Shown in pieces: positions 18,199-27,204 of a stretch of 53,765 nt of DNA. The notes below the pieces were generated by a model. That model saw only the letters and a program-made list of their open reading frames with translations. It searched no databases and was not told where the DNA came from. Source of the DNA: an uncultured Pelagibacteraceae bacterium (GTDB lineage: Bacteria > Pseudomonadota > Alphaproteobacteria > Pelagibacterales > Pelagibacteraceae); contig CACMMU010000004.1 in NCBI GenBank assembly GCA_902614835.1, positions 1-53,765 of the forward strand, given 5' to 3'. The first letter of the stretch is position 1; each line of letters opens with the position of its first letter. The translations under genes and the position numbers were made by a program.

Positions 18199-18663
18199 AT
18201 GCTTTGCCCTTTTTGTAGAGAAAAAGATACATCTGTTGTTGACTCAAGACCTACAGAGGATGGAACCGCTATAAGAAGAAGAAGATTTTGTAATTGCAAT
18301 GGAGGACAAAGGTTTACAACTTTTGAAAGAGTCCAATTTAGAGAATTAACTGTAATTAAAAAAAATGGTAGAAGAACCCAATTTGATAGAGAAAAATTAG
18401 CAAAATCTATTTTGATGGCATTAAAAAAAAGACCAATCGATCCTGACACTATAGAAAAACTAGTTTCAAAAATCACAAGAGAATTAGAAGAAATAGGTCA
18501 GTCTGAAATTCAATCCAATATTATCGGAAAAAAAGTGATGGAAGCTTTAAAAGAATTAGACAAAATTGCCTATATCAGATTTGCTTCAGTATATACCAAC
18601 TTTAAAGAAATAGGTGAATTTGGAGAATATATTGAGGAATTAGATGGTAAATCTAAAAAATAA
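18199..18663 (+). CDS. nrdR: transcriptional repressor NrdR
   Basis: NrdR (154 aa) is an ATP/dATP-sensing zinc-ribbon/ATP-cone repressor of ribonucleotide reductase genes. The zinc ribbon starts [20 protein letters not shown] and the ATP-cone includes [20 protein letters not shown] and [14 protein letters not shown]. The second Cys pair is odd: [18 protein letters not shown] gives C31-x-C33 followed by a longer loop, where family members normally have C-x-x-C and then two residues before RFTTFE. It overlaps ribD by 20 nt. Confidence 0.95.
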   Translation: MLCPFCREKDTSVVDSRPTEDGTAIRRRRFCNCNGGQRFTTFERVQFRELTVIKKNGRRTQFDREKLAKSILMALKKRPIDPDTIEKLVSKITRELEEIGQSEIQSNIIGKKVMEALKELDKIAYIRFASVYTNFKEIGEFGEYIEELDGKSKK

Positions 18664-19738
18664 GTTTAATTCATTGGAGTCACATTTTTTATCTTTAGCA
18701 TTTGAACAGGCTCAAATTAATCTTGGATCAACTAAAAAAAATCCATCTGTAGGATGTATAGTTGAAAAAAACGGTGCAGTAATTTCATCAGGGTGTACAT
18801 CAATTAACGGAAGACCCCATGCCGAATATAATGCTTTAAAAAAATTAAAAAATGCTAAAAATGCAAATCTTTATGTAACACTCGAACCATGTTCTCACTA
18901 TGGTGTTACACCACCTTGCACAAATCTTATTATAAAAAAAAAAATAAAAAAAGTTATTTATTCAACTAATGACCTTGATTTTAGATCAAAAAAAAGATCT
19001 AAAAAAATTTTACAAAAAAAAAAGATTATTGTCAAAAATTCTTTATTAAATAAAAGAGGAAAAGATTTTTATGAAAGCTATATCCTTCAACACAGTTCAA
19101 AGTTACCTTTGATTGATGCCAAAATAGCATTATCTAAAGATTATCTCACTAAGAATTTAAAAAAAAAATGGATTACTGGAATAGAGTCACAAAAGCGATC
19201 TCATTTATTAAGATCAATGTATGACTGTATTATATCAACATCAAAATCAATTAATGATGATAATTCAATGTTAGACTGCAGGATTAAAGGCTTAGAAAAA
19301 AAAACTCCAGATTTAATTATTTTAGATAGAAAACTTAAGCTTAAAAAAAATTTAAAATTATATAAAAAAATAAAAAATAGAAAAATATTATTATTTACAT
19401 GTTTTAATAATAGAAAAAAAATCTCATTTTTAAAAAGAAAAGGTATTAAAGTTTACATGTTTAATTCACTTAATGAAAAAAAGGACATGAACGCCCTTTT
19501 CTTTATTCTTAAAAAGAAAGGATATTCGAGAATTTTAATCGAATCTGGACTTACATTAATTAATTTTCTACTTATTAATAAATTTTTAAAATTTATCTAT
19601 ATTTTTAAATCCAATTCTAAACTAGGAAAATATGGATTAAACTATTCCTCTTCTAGATATATTAAAAAAATAAATTTAAAAAACCTAATAAAAGTTAATC
19701 TTTTTGGCGACAAACTTTACAGAGAAAAATTAAAATAA
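18644..19738 (+). CDS. ribD: bifunctional riboflavin deaminase/reductase RibD
   Basis: RibD (364 aa) carries out the second and third steps of riboflavin synthesis. The N-terminal cytidine-deaminase-like domain has the zinc motifs [11 protein letters not shown] and [16 protein letters not shown] (about residues 52-90). The C-terminal NADPH reductase domain is Lys/Ile-rich and divergent but keeps [11 protein letters not shown] and [14 protein letters not shown]. The ATG at 18644 is inside the nrdR end, and the stop overlaps the ribE start by one base. Confidence 0.93.
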   Translation: MVNLKNKFNSLESHFLSLAFEQAQINLGSTKKNPSVGCIVEKNGAVISSGCTSINGRPHAEYNALKKLKNAKNANLYVTLEPCSHYGVTPPCTNLIIKKKIKKVIYSTNDLDFRSKKRSKKILQKKKIIVKNSLLNKRGKDFYESYILQHSSKLPLIDAKIALSKDYLTKNLKKKWITGIESQKRSHLLRSMYDCIISTSKSINDDNSMLDCRIKGLEKKTPDLIILDRKLKLKKNLKLYKKIKNRKILLFTCFNNRKKISFLKRKGIKVYMFNSLNEKKDMNALFFILKKKGYSRILIESGLTLINFLLINKFLKFIYIFKSNSKLGKYGLNYSSSRYIKKINLKNLIKVNLFGDKLYREKLK

Positions 19739-20334
19739 TGTTCAATGGTATCGTTTATAATCAAGGAATAATTAAAAACATTAAGAAAAGCTCTCGGTAT
19801 GTAAAAGGTAGCTTGGTAATTGAAATAAGTTCAAATATAAGTTTTAAAAAAACAGATGTTGGTGAGTCTGTTAGCTGTGATGGCGTTTGCTTAACTTTAG
19901 TTAAAATCTTAAAAAAATCTTTTTTATTTTATTTGTCAAAAGAAACTTTAAAACGTTCAAATTTTAAAAATACAAAAATAGGAAAATTTATAAATATTGA
20001 AAAACCATTATTTTATGGTAAAAAAATTTCTGGACATTATGTTCAAGGACACGTTGATACCACATCAAGAGTTCAAAGAATAAAAATTATTGACCGGTCT
20101 TGGTACGTAAAATTTTCATTAGACAAAAAGTATAAAAAATTTATAGTTGAAAAAGGTTCTATTTGTATCAATGGTGTATCCTTAACTATATCAGATGTTA
20201 AAAATAAAAGTTTTGAAATTACAATTATTCCACATACATTAAAACTTACAAATCTTATTAACTTAAAAAAAGGCGACATAGTTAATATTGAATTTGATAT
20301 GATCGGAAAATATTTAAATAATATTTATAATTAA
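19738..20334 (+). CDS. ribE: riboflavin synthase (alpha subunit)
   Basis: RibE (198 aa) dismutates two 6,7-dimethyl-8-ribityllumazines to riboflavin. The start MFNGIV is the family signature (usually MFTGIV). Two lumazine-binding repeats are visible: ESVSCDGVCLTLV with GHYVQGHVDTTS, and GSICINGVSLTISDV with IIPHTLKLTNL. It lies in a contiguous ribD-ribE-ribB block with overlapping or abutting genes. Confidence 0.95.
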   Translation: MFNGIVYNQGIIKNIKKSSRYVKGSLVIEISSNISFKKTDVGESVSCDGVCLTLVKILKKSFLFYLSKETLKRSNFKNTKIGKFINIEKPLFYGKKISGHYVQGHVDTTSRVQRIKIIDRSWYVKFSLDKKYKKFIVEKGSICINGVSLTISDVKNKSFEITIIPHTLKLTNLINLKKGDIVNIEFDMIGKYLNNIYN

Positions 20335-20949
20335 ATGAAAAAAAACTCATCAACTATTAAACAAATAATAAGAGATGCTAAAAAAGGTAAAATGTTTATT
20401 TTGGTTGATAATAAAGATAGAGAAAACGAGGGTGATTTAGTTGTCCCAGCCTCCAAAATTGATCCAAAAAAAATTAACTTCATGGCCAAACATGGAAGAG
20501 GTCTTATTTGTTTAGCTTTAACTTCAAAAAAAGTTAAAAAATTGAATTTACGTTTAATGTCGTTAATTAACAAATCAAGAACGCAAACTGCATTCACTGT
20601 CTCTATTGAGTCTAAAAAAGGTATATCAACTGGAATTTCTGCATATGATAGATCTAAAACAATTAAAGTAGCGATTAAACCATCCTCTACCAAAAAAGAT
20701 ATTGTGTCACCAGGACATGTTTTTCCCTTAGTTGCTAAAAATGGTGGTGTATTAGAAAGAGCTGGTCATACAGAAGCATCAGTTGATATTTCAAAATTAG
20801 CAAAATTAAATCCTAGCGCTGTAATTTGTGAAGTGATGAACGAAGATGGAACTATGGCTCGATATAAAGATTTAATCCCTTTTGCAAAAAAACATAGATT
20901 AAAAATTGCAAAAATTGAGGATCTAATTTCCTATCGTTTAAAAAAATGA
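20335..20949 (+). CDS. ribB: 3,4-dihydroxy-2-butanone 4-phosphate synthase
   Basis: RibB (204 aa) converts ribulose 5-phosphate to the four-carbon unit of riboflavin. All main motifs are present: VDNKDRENEGDLV, KHGRGLICLAL, RTQTAFTVSIE, GISTGISAYDRSKTI, PGHVFPLVAKNGGVL and RAGHTEASVD. The reading frame ends at TGA 20947-20949 right after LISYRLKK, which is where RibBA proteins run on into the RibA domain. That domain does follow, one frame away (20942-21394). RibB activity should be intact. Confidence 0.96.
   Translation: MKKNSSTIKQIIRDAKKGKMFILVDNKDRENEGDLVVPASKIDPKKINFMAKHGRGLICLALTSKKVKKLNLRLMSLINKSRTQTAFTVSIESKKGISTGISAYDRSKTIKVAIKPSSTKKDIVSPGHVFPLVAKNGGVLERAGHTEASVDISKLAKLNPSAVICEVMNEDGTMARYKDLIPFAKKHRLKIAKIEDLISYRLKK
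20940..20946 (+). other. homopolymeric A7 run at the ribB / RibA-like frame break
   Basis: Seven consecutive A precede the ribB TGA (context TTTAAAAAAATGAAAA). Removing one A, or a +1 shift or transcript slippage here, joins ribB to the following open frame as ...YRLKNEKLIK, matching the linker expected in RibBA. A sequencing or assembly indel is the main alternative. Confidence 0.6.
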
Positions 20950-21394
20950 AAAATTAATCAAATGTATTTCAAATAAAAAAATAAAAATCAAAAACTTTGG
21001 AAATTATGACCTAAAAACATTTAAGAACAAATTAGATGGATCCGAGCATTACGCAATCACAAAAGGAAAATTTACATCAATAAAGTCTTCAAGAGTAAGA
21101 GTTATATCAACAAATGTATTAAATAGTTTCTTTAATTTCAGTAAAGATATTTTTAAAAATTCTTTAAAACACCTTAATAAATTTAATAATTTTGCACTTA
21201 TCCTTGTTAAAGGAGCCAATCCTAATCCTGCATCACCAGATAATACAAGAATTTTAAGATATTATGGTGTAGGTGCACAAATTATTAAAGAACTAAGAAT
21301 TAAAAACATGATACTAGTGTCTAGATCTAAAAAACGTATTATTGCTCTAAAAGGTTATGGTATTAGAATTATTAAACAGGAGATTATTAAATGA
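20942..21394 (+). CDS. degenerate GTP cyclohydrolase II-like (RibA/RibX) domain, out of frame with ribB
   Basis: This frame is open for 150 codons with no ATG, GTG or TTG in its first 120 codons, so it cannot be started independently in the normal way. Its C-terminal part, ILRYYGVGAQIIKELRI followed by KKRIIALKGYGIRII, is clearly the end of a RibA domain. The zinc cysteines and the catalytic loop of real GTP cyclohydrolase II are missing; one Cys remains. Such inactive RibA-like tails on RibB (RibBX type) are known in Proteobacteria. It ends 4 nt into ribH (ATGA). Whether it is expressed by slippage at the A7 run or is a broken remnant is open. Confidence 0.7.
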   Translation, partial: KNEKLIKCISNKKIKIKNFGNYDLKTFKNKLDGSEHYAITKGKFTSIKSSRVRVISTNVLNSFFNFSKDIFKNSLKHLNKFNNFALILVKGANPNPASPDNTRILRYYGVGAQIIKELRIKNMILVSRSKKRIIALKGYGIRIIKQEIIK

Positions 21395-21786
21395 GTAAAA
21401 AAATCTGTATAGTAATGTCAACTTACAATAAAAATATTACAAACAAATTGTGTAATAGAGCTAAATCAGAATTAAAAAATTCAGGATACAAAAAAATAAG
21501 TATAATAGAAGTCCCGGGATCTTTTGAAGTTCCGACTGTAATATCAAAAATTATTAATAAATATGATGGATTTATTGCAATAGGCTGTATTATCAAAGGA
21601 GAAACCGCAAATTTTGATTTAATTTCCTCAGCAATAACTAATGCAATTATGAATTTGTCTATTAATTACAAAAAACCAATTGGTAACTCCATAATAACTT
21701 TATTTAATAAGAAACAAGCTCTAAAAAGATTTGATCGAGGTAAAGAAGCTGCAAGAGCAGTTATAGAAGTTTTAAAAATAAAGTAA
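21391..21786 (+). CDS. ribH: 6,7-dimethyl-8-ribityllumazine synthase
   Basis: RibH (131 aa, short for the family) makes the lumazine precursor of riboflavin. Recognisable segments are IIEVPGSFEVPTVISKI and AIGCIIKGETANFDLISSAI. The usual T-x-H-F/Y-D/E segment here is T-A-N-F-D, so the His normally involved in catalysis is Asn (N74), and the C-terminal part is shortened. A good AGGAG-like site (CAGGAG) lies about 9 nt before the ATG. It overlaps the RibA-like frame by 4 nt and nusB by 1 nt. Confidence 0.9.
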   Translation: MSKKICIVMSTYNKNITNKLCNRAKSELKNSGYKKISIIEVPGSFEVPTVISKIINKYDGFIAIGCIIKGETANFDLISSAITNAIMNLSINYKKPIGNSIITLFNKKQALKRFDRGKEAARAVIEVLKIK

Positions 21787-22187
21787 TGTCTTCAGAAAAT
21801 TTAAACAATAACCCAAGAATAATTGTTGTTCAAAAATTATATTCACATTTTTTAAATAAAGAGTCAGAATTAATATATCCAAAACACAGATATAAGAAAT
21901 TTATTAAAGATACTGTCTTAGGCACTATTGAAAGAGAAGAGCACCTTTTAGACAATTTAAAAGTCATTTTAAAAGACGAATTCAATCCTGCTAGAACAGA
22001 CCTAATATTAAAATTAATGATTCTATCGGCCACTTTTGAACTAATGTTTAGTCACAAAACTCCAGTGAATGTGATTGTTAGCGAATATGTAAAAATATCT
22101 GATTTCTTTTTAGAAAATGCCCATAAAGGCTATCTAAATGCTATTTTGGATAAAGTTTCAAAAAATGTGAGAAAAAATGTTGAATAA
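21786..22187 (+). CDS. nusB: transcription antitermination factor NusB
   Basis: NusB (133 aa) is the small helical protein that binds boxA RNA with NusE/S10 in rRNA antitermination. The sequence is divergent, but the family pattern of a basic N-terminal helix ([14 protein letters not shown]), [35 protein letters not shown] and [12 protein letters not shown] is clear. Position after ribH is the standard alphaproteobacterial arrangement. No alternative function is suggested. Confidence 0.85.
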   Translation: MSSENLNNNPRIIVVQKLYSHFLNKESELIYPKHRYKKFIKDTVLGTIEREEHLLDNLKVILKDEFNPARTDLILKLMILSATFELMFSHKTPVNVIVSEYVKISDFFLENAHKGYLNAILDKVSKNVRKNVE

Positions 22188-22255
22188 CTTCTTGCCTTTT
22201 ATCTTGTTTTTTGGCAATTTCCTGTTTTCTAATTTATCATAATTTAGGAGCATCA

Positions 22256-24346
22256 TTGGAATATTTGTCTTACATAATAATAGTTGCAATATTAGCTGTT
22301 GTTTATAGTTATTTTTTAAGCAAACAAATAATCTCATCAAATCCTGGAAATAAAAAAATGCAGGAAATTGCTGAGGCCATTCAAATAGGTGCAAAGGCAT
22401 ATCTTAACAGACAATATAAGACCATTGCGATTGTTGGAGTAATAGTTTTAATAATAATTAGTTATTTTTTTAGTTTATTAGTTGGTCTCGGTTATTTTAT
22501 AGGCGCCTTACTTTCCGGTGTTGCAGGTTATGTAGGAATGCTTATATCAGTTGAGGCTAACGTTAGAACTGCTGAAGCATCTAGAACTAGTCTTCAAAAA
22601 GGTTTAACAATGGCTTTTAAATCTGGTGCTATAACTGGTCTTTTAGTTGCTGGTTTAGCTCTATTAGCAATTTCAATTTATTATTGGGCTTTGTTATCTT
22701 TTAATGTTGATAGCAGAGAATTAATAAACGCATTGATAGCTTTAGGTTTTGGCGCTTCATTAATATCTATTTTTGCTAGACTCGGCGGCGGAATTTTTAC
22801 CAAAGGTGCTGATGTTGGAGCAGATTTAGTTGGTAAAGTTGAAGCGGGTATTCCAGAGGATGACCCAAGAAACCCAGCCGTTATAGCCGACAACGTTGGC
22901 GACAATGTTGGTGATTGCGCTGGTATGGCAGCAGATTTATTCGAAACATATGCGGTAACAATAGTTGCGACCATGGTTCTTGCCTCAATATTTTTTCCTA
23001 CCAACTCTAGTATGATGATTTATCCATTGGCTATTGGAGGTGGATGTATCATTGCATCAATTATAGGAACTTTCTTTGTTAAACTTGGAAAGAGTAAAAA
23101 TATTATGGGAGCTCTTTATAAAGGATTTATTGTAACAGCCATAATTTCTCTAATATTACTCTATCCAATTACATTAAATGTTATTGGTTTAACTAATACC
23201 TTTAATATTGGAGATAAAAATTTTACAGGTTTTGATTTATATTATTGTGGAATTATTGGTTTAGTAGTAACTGGTTTAATTATTTGGGTAACAGAATATT
23301 ATACTGGAACAAATTATAGACCAGTTAGAAGTGTTGCAAAGTCCTCAACTACTGGACATGGTACAAATGTTATTCAAGGTTTAGCAGTTTCAATGGAAGC
23401 TACAGCACTTCCTGCTTTGATTATCGTTGCTGGAATCATTACTACAAATGAATTGGCTGGATTGTTTGGAATTGCCATTGCTGTAACAGCGATGCTAGCT
23501 TTAACAGGAATGGTTGTCGCATTAGATGCTTATGGTCCTGTTACAGATAACGCTGGTGGAATAGCAGAAATGTCAAAACTACCAAAAAATGTTAGAAAAA
23601 CTACTGACGCTCTCGATGCTGTTGGTAATACAACAAAAGCTGTTACTAAAGGATATGCAATTGGTTCGGCGGGATTAGGTGCTTTAGTTCTGTTTGCTGC
23701 TTACACAGAAGATATTAAATTTTTTTCAACTGTTTCTGGTTCTTCATTAGAAGGTATCAATGTAAGTTTCGATTTGTCTAACCCATTTGTTGTAATAGGT
23801 TTATTGGTAGGTGGTATGCTTCCTTATTTATTTGGCTCAATGGGCATGCAGGCAGTCGGAAGAGCTGGGGGCGCTGTAGTTATAGAAGTTAGAAGACAAT
23901 TTAAAAAAATACCTGGAATTATGAAAGGAAAAAGAAAACCTGATTATGGAAGGTTGGTTGACTTATTAACAAAAGCTGCAATTAAAGAAATGATTATACC
24001 ATCATTATTACCAGTTTTATCTCCAATAGTTTTGTATTTAATAATTTTTTCAATTGGTGGTATGGAAGCTGCACTATCATCTGTTGGAGCAATGTTACTA
24101 GGAGTTATAGTAACCGGATTATTTGTTGCAATTTCAATGACCGCTGGTGGTGGTGCATGGGATAATGCAAAAAAATTTATTGAGGATGGAAATTATGGTG
24201 GAAAAGGATCTGAGTCCCATAAAGCTGCAGTTACTGGTGATACAGTTGGTGACCCCTACAAAGATACAGCAGGACCCGCAGTAAATCCTATGATAAAAAT
24301 AACAAATATTGTAGCGCTTTTATTATTAGCTGTAATTGCTCACTAA
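22256..24346 (+). CDS. hppA: membrane-bound proton-translocating pyrophosphatase (K+-independent type)
   Basis: HppA (about 696 aa) hydrolyses PPi to pump H+ across the inner membrane, through about 16 hydrophobic segments. The PPi/Mg2+ site motifs are present: [38 protein letters not shown] and [19 protein letters not shown]. The motif [10 protein letters not shown] carries the Lys that marks K+-independent enzymes. TTG at 22256 is chosen because AGGAG (22246-22250) lies 5 nt upstream. A start at 22211 would add 15 unlikely residues. It stands alone between nusB and convergent bamE, whose stop is 2 nt away. Confidence 0.95.
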   Translation: MEYLSYIIIVAILAVVYSYFLSKQIISSNPGNKKMQEIAEAIQIGAKAYLNRQYKTIAIVGVIVLIIISYFFSLLVGLGYFIGALLSGVAGYVGMLISVEANVRTAEASRTSLQKGLTMAFKSGAITGLLVAGLALLAISIYYWALLSFNVDSRELINALIALGFGASLISIFARLGGGIFTKGADVGADLVGKVEAGIPEDDPRNPAVIADNVGDNVGDCAGMAADLFETYAVTIVATMVLASIFFPTNSSMMIYPLAIGGGCIIASIIGTFFVKLGKSKNIMGALYKGFIVTAIISLILLYPITLNVIGLTNTFNIGDKNFTGFDLYYCGIIGLVVTGLIIWVTEYYTGTNYRPVRSVAKSSTTGHGTNVIQGLAVSMEATALPALIIVAGIITTNELAGLFGIAIAVTAMLALTGMVVALDAYGPVTDNAGGIAEMSKLPKNVRKTTDALDAVGNTTKAVTKGYAIGSAGLGALVLFAAYTEDIKFFSTVSGSSLEGINVSFDLSNPFVVIGLLVGGMLPYLFGSMGMQAVGRAGGAVVIEVRRQFKKIPGIMKGKRKPDYGRLVDLLTKAAIKEMIIPSLLPVLSPIVLYLIIFSIGGMEAALSSVGAMLLGVIVTGLFVAISMTAGGGAWDNAKKFIEDGNYGGKGSESHKAAVTGDTVGDPYKDTAGPAVNPMIKITNIVALLLLAVIAH

Positions 24347-24348
24347 AA

Positions 24349-24822
24349 TTATTTCCTATTAGCATTCATTTTTTCACGTATACTTGATAAAAAAGAGTCA
24401 ATAAAACTTCCTCTGGCAACATCGTTTGGAGTTACTTTTTTTGCAAATTCATAACTATTCATATCACTTTTGTTGTAAAGAATTTTTTCCTCAAGTATTC
24501 CATAACTGTTGAATCTAATTACAAGAACATTGTTGTTTAAAAGTATATTTCTACCCAATTTAGTCATTTTACCTCTAGTTTTTGTGCGTTCGATATATAA
24601 CCAAGTATTCTCATCTTTAATTGATTTTGTATGAGGTTGTCCCAAAATTCTAATTACATCATTAATGTTGGTTTCTTTAACTTTTAGCAGTTTGTCTCTA
24701 TTTTCTAGGTAAAAAATACCGTGACTTTTTATAACCTTATTTTTTTGACAATTTGTTAAGAATAACGATAAAAATATGATTAAAAAAAATAAAAAATAAT
24801 GTTTGCATCTTATAAAAAACAT
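24349..24822 (-). CDS. bamE: outer membrane assembly lipoprotein BamE
   Basis: A 157-aa lipoprotein of the SmpA/OmlA (BamE) family, an accessory part of the BAM complex that inserts beta-barrel proteins. A basic N-terminus and hydrophobic stretch end in a lipobox (LTNC, Cys at about residue 25). The mature part has the BamE pattern NINDVIRILGQPHTKS...WLYIERTKTRG and VLVIRFNSYGILEE. No alternative start exists downstream, so the ATG at 24822 seems fixed although it overlaps the divergent gene's first 24 bases. Confidence 0.88.
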   Translation of the reverse strand: MFFIRCKHYFLFFLIIFLSLFLTNCQKNKVIKSHGIFYLENRDKLLKVKETNINDVIRILGQPHTKSIKDENTWLYIERTKTRGKMTKLGRNILLNNNVLVIRFNSYGILEEKILYNKSDMNSYEFAKKVTPNDVARGSFIDSFLSSIREKMNANRK

Positions 24823-25296
24823 AATAATAAACTTTATAACAATTTAGTTAAATTATCACGTAATAAATTTTTTTATCAGGATCTGTGTCTTGAAGATAAA
24901 ATTGAAACAAGAATAACATTAATATTTTTTCATTTTGCTTTAATATTGCAAATTTGTAAGAACAAAGAAGAGAAAACACAGGATATATTTGATAATATAT
25001 TTCAAAATATTGAGTACAATTTAAGAGAAATTGGTCATGGTGATGTATTTGTTAACACGAAAATGAAAAAATTAACTAGAGTGTTTTATGACATACTTGT
25101 CAAATTAGATAATTTAGACACCAATTTATCCAAAGATATGGAAAAATTGATAAAAAATTATTTTTTTAATAAATCAAAAGATGAACGAATAAATATTGGC
25201 AAATTAACCAGTTATTTTGATAAATTTAAGGTTTTTTGTTTTGATTTAGATGTTAAAAACATGTTAAACGGTTCTTTTAACTTTTTATATAAATAA
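24799..25296 (+). CDS. ubiquinol-cytochrome c (bc1) assembly chaperone, CBP3/UQCC family
   Basis: A 165-aa protein of the Ubiq_cyt_C_chap family, related to mitochondrial CBP3, which helps assemble the cytochrome bc1 complex. The best-conserved stretch is [22 protein letters not shown] (about residues 73-94), the family core. The N-terminal [18 protein letters not shown] is also typical. The only plausible start is ATG 24799, and no Shine-Dalgarno-like sequence precedes it. Its order next to bamE and rpmF is alphaproteobacterial. The DUF177 (YceD) gene usually found before rpmF is missing. Confidence 0.82.
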   Translation: MFASYKKHNNKLYNNLVKLSRNKFFYQDLCLEDKIETRITLIFFHFALILQICKNKEEKTQDIFDNIFQNIEYNLREIGHGDVFVNTKMKKLTRVFYDILVKLDNLDTNLSKDMEKLIKNYFFNKSKDERINIGKLTSYFDKFKVFCFDLDVKNMLNGSFNFLYK

Positions 25297-25298
25297 AT

Positions 25299-25472
25299 AT
25301 GGCTGTACCAAAAAGAAAAACATCAGTTTCAAGAAGAAACAAAAGAAGATCACACCACAAGATTGTATCTTCAAATGTAGTTGAAGATAAAAAAACTGGT
25401 GAATATAGATTATCTCATCATATAGATTTAAAAACCGGTTTTTATAACGGAAAAAAAATCTTAGATAAGTAA
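25299..25472 (+). CDS. rpmF: 50S ribosomal protein L32
   Basis: A short gene encoding 57 aa. It starts [20 protein letters not shown], the L32 signature, and continues with [20 protein letters not shown], also typical. It begins 2 nt after the chaperone stop and precedes plsX by 23 nt, the rpmF-plsX order known across bacteria. The zinc cysteines of some L32 types are absent, as usual in Proteobacteria. Confidence 0.97.
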   Translation: MAVPKRKTSVSRRNKRRSHHKIVSSNVVEDKKTGEYRLSHHIDLKTGFYNGKKILDK

Positions 25473-25495
25473 TTTTATTTAAACTAAAATTACAA

Positions 25496-26551
25496 ATGAA
25501 CATATCAGATAAAAAATTTACTATATCAATAGATTTAATGGGTGGTGATAATTCACCTGATAAAACTTTAGAAGGTGTAGATTTATTTATTAAAAGAAAT
25601 AAAGATAAAAAAGATTATTTTTTTTATCTTTTTGGTAATTCAGATCTTGTAATAGATAAAATTAAAAAACTTAAATATTTAAAGTCTAATTATAAACTAG
25701 TAGACACGAAAGTAGTTGTGTCTAATGATTTATCGCCTATGGCAGCTTTGAAAAAGGGTAAAGGATCAAGCATGTGGGAAAGCATACAATCTCAAATATC
25801 AAAAAATACAGATGTGACACTATCTGCAGGTAACACTGGAGTACTTTTTGTTATGTCAAAAATGATTTTAAAAATGTTAGAGGGAATTGATAGACCTGCT
25901 CTTGCTGGTTTGTGGCCAAGTGATAAGGGCATGAATTTAGTTTTAGATCTTGGCGCCAATGTTGAATGTAGCGAAAAAAATTTAATAGATTTCTCAGAAA
26001 TGGGATCCGCACTTTATCGTTCATTATTTCCAAATGAAGAAGTCAAAGTTTCTTTGCTAAATATTGGTTCTGAAGAATTGAAGGGTACCGAGGTTTTGAA
26101 AAATGCATATTCAAAACTTAAAACTTTAGAAAATATGGGAGACTTCAAATTTGTGGGATACGTAGAAGGAAATCAAATTACATCAAATATCTCTAATGTC
26201 ATAGTTACTGACGGCTTTACAGGAAATGTTGCATTAAAAACAGCTGAAGGAGTAGCCAATTTTTTAACAAAAAATTTAAAAAAATATTTAACAGAAAATT
26301 TATTTTCTAAACTATCTATTTTATTTTCATATTTTTCACTCAAAAAATTTAGAGATAAGCTTGATCCAAGAAAATATAATGGAGCAATATTTTTAGGTTT
26401 AAAAGGACCTGTTGTAAAAAGCCATGGCGCTACAGACTCACTTGGTTTTTCTTATTCTGTAGAGCTATGTTACAAAATTGCCAAAGGGAATCTGAATCAA
26501 AAAATTAAAAAAAACTTAGAAAATGTTAAAAATTTGAATGAAAAGGGATAA
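25496..26551 (+). CDS. plsX: phosphate acyltransferase PlsX
   Basis: PlsX (351 aa) converts acyl-ACP to acyl-phosphate for PlsY in phospholipid synthesis; it is a peripheral membrane enzyme. Motifs: ISIDLMGGDNSPDKTLEG, DVTLSAGNTGVLFVMSK, LDLGANVECSEKNLIDF, GFTGNVALKTAEG and FLGLKGPVVKSHGATD. It overlaps ihfA by 14 nt. In many alphaproteobacteria fabH comes between plsX and ihfA; here it is absent. Confidence 0.96.
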   Translation: MNISDKKFTISIDLMGGDNSPDKTLEGVDLFIKRNKDKKDYFFYLFGNSDLVIDKIKKLKYLKSNYKLVDTKVVVSNDLSPMAALKKGKGSSMWESIQSQISKNTDVTLSAGNTGVLFVMSKMILKMLEGIDRPALAGLWPSDKGMNLVLDLGANVECSEKNLIDFSEMGSALYRSLFPNEEVKVSLLNIGSEELKGTEVLKNAYSKLKTLENMGDFKFVGYVEGNQITSNISNVIVTDGFTGNVALKTAEGVANFLTKNLKKYLTENLFSKLSILFSYFSLKKFRDKLDPRKYNGAIFLGLKGPVVKSHGATDSLGFSYSVELCYKIAKGNLNQKIKKNLENVKNLNEKG

Positions 26552-26849
26552 TTTAACAAAAAAAGATCTTGAAAAAAAAATTAGATACTCAATAGGCATT
26601 CCAAGCTCTTTCTCCAAAAAAATTTTAGAGAATTTTTTTGATATTATTGTACAAGGTTTATTAAGAGATGGTGAAGTTAAAATCTCTAATTTTGGAAAAT
26701 TTAAAGTTTTATATAAAAAATCAAGAATTGGCAGAAATCCTAAAACTAAAAAGGAATTTATAATTAAAGATAGAAAAGTTGTAACATTTTATCCATCTTT
26801 AATAATAAAAAGGAAAATTAATGAAAAAAAAGAGCAAATCGGCTTATAG
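26538..26849 (+). CDS. ihfA: integration host factor alpha subunit (HU/IHF family)
   Basis: A 103-aa DNA-bending protein. It has the N-terminal helices (LTKKDLEKKIRYSIGIP), the hinge VKISNFGKFKV and the DNA-contact arm with the family motif GRNPKTKKEF (RNP). IhfA rather than HU is favoured by position between plsX and the MerR gene. It starts inside plsX and overlaps the MerR gene by 29 nt. Confidence 0.9.
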   Translation: MKRDNLTKKDLEKKIRYSIGIPSSFSKKILENFFDIIVQGLLRDGEVKISNFGKFKVLYKKSRIGRNPKTKKEFIIKDRKVVTFYPSLIIKRKINEKKEQIGL

Positions 26850-27204
26850 GACTATTAGCGAAGCTGCTATTGAAATAGGTTTAATAAATCAAAAAAACAA
26901 CAAACCTAATACTCACACACTAAGGTTTTGGGAAAAAAGCTTTAAACAGTTAAAACCGAAAATTTTATTTGGAAACAGAAGATATTATTCTAGCAATGAT
27001 ATTTATCTATTAAAATTAATTTATAATTTATTAAAAAAACAAGGAATGACTATTAATGGGGCAAAAAAAGCTCTCAATACCGGATCAATTAAACTTGACC
27101 CTTCTGTATTGTCAGATATAAAAGATGAAAATTTTAAACAAGAAATTAAAGATAAAGTAAATAAAATAAAAAAACTTTTAGAAAAAATAAAAAAAATTAA
27201 ATAA
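26821..27204 (+). CDS. MerR-family transcriptional regulator
   Basis: A 127-aa regulator with an N-terminal winged helix-turn-helix of the MerR type: YRTISEAAIEIGL, then HTLRFWEKSFKQLKPK, NRRYYSSNDIYLLKLI and KKQGMTINGAKKAL. The C-terminal half is a Lys-rich probable coiled coil (about 95-127) without metal-binding cysteines. This gene follows ihfA in most alphaproteobacteria; its target is not known to me. It overlaps ihfA and, by one base, rpmG. Confidence 0.85.
   Translation: MKKKSKSAYRTISEAAIEIGLINQKNNKPNTHTLRFWEKSFKQLKPKILFGNRRYYSSNDIYLLKLIYNLLKKQGMTINGAKKALNTGSIKLDPSVLSDIKDENFKQEIKDKVNKIKKLLEKIKKIK

Noticed and set aside
22211-22255. Upstream TTG start for the pyrophosphatase gene at 22211
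   Set aside because: It has no ribosome site and adds residues unlike the family's N-terminus. TTG 22256 has AGGAG 5 nt upstream and starts just before the first helix.
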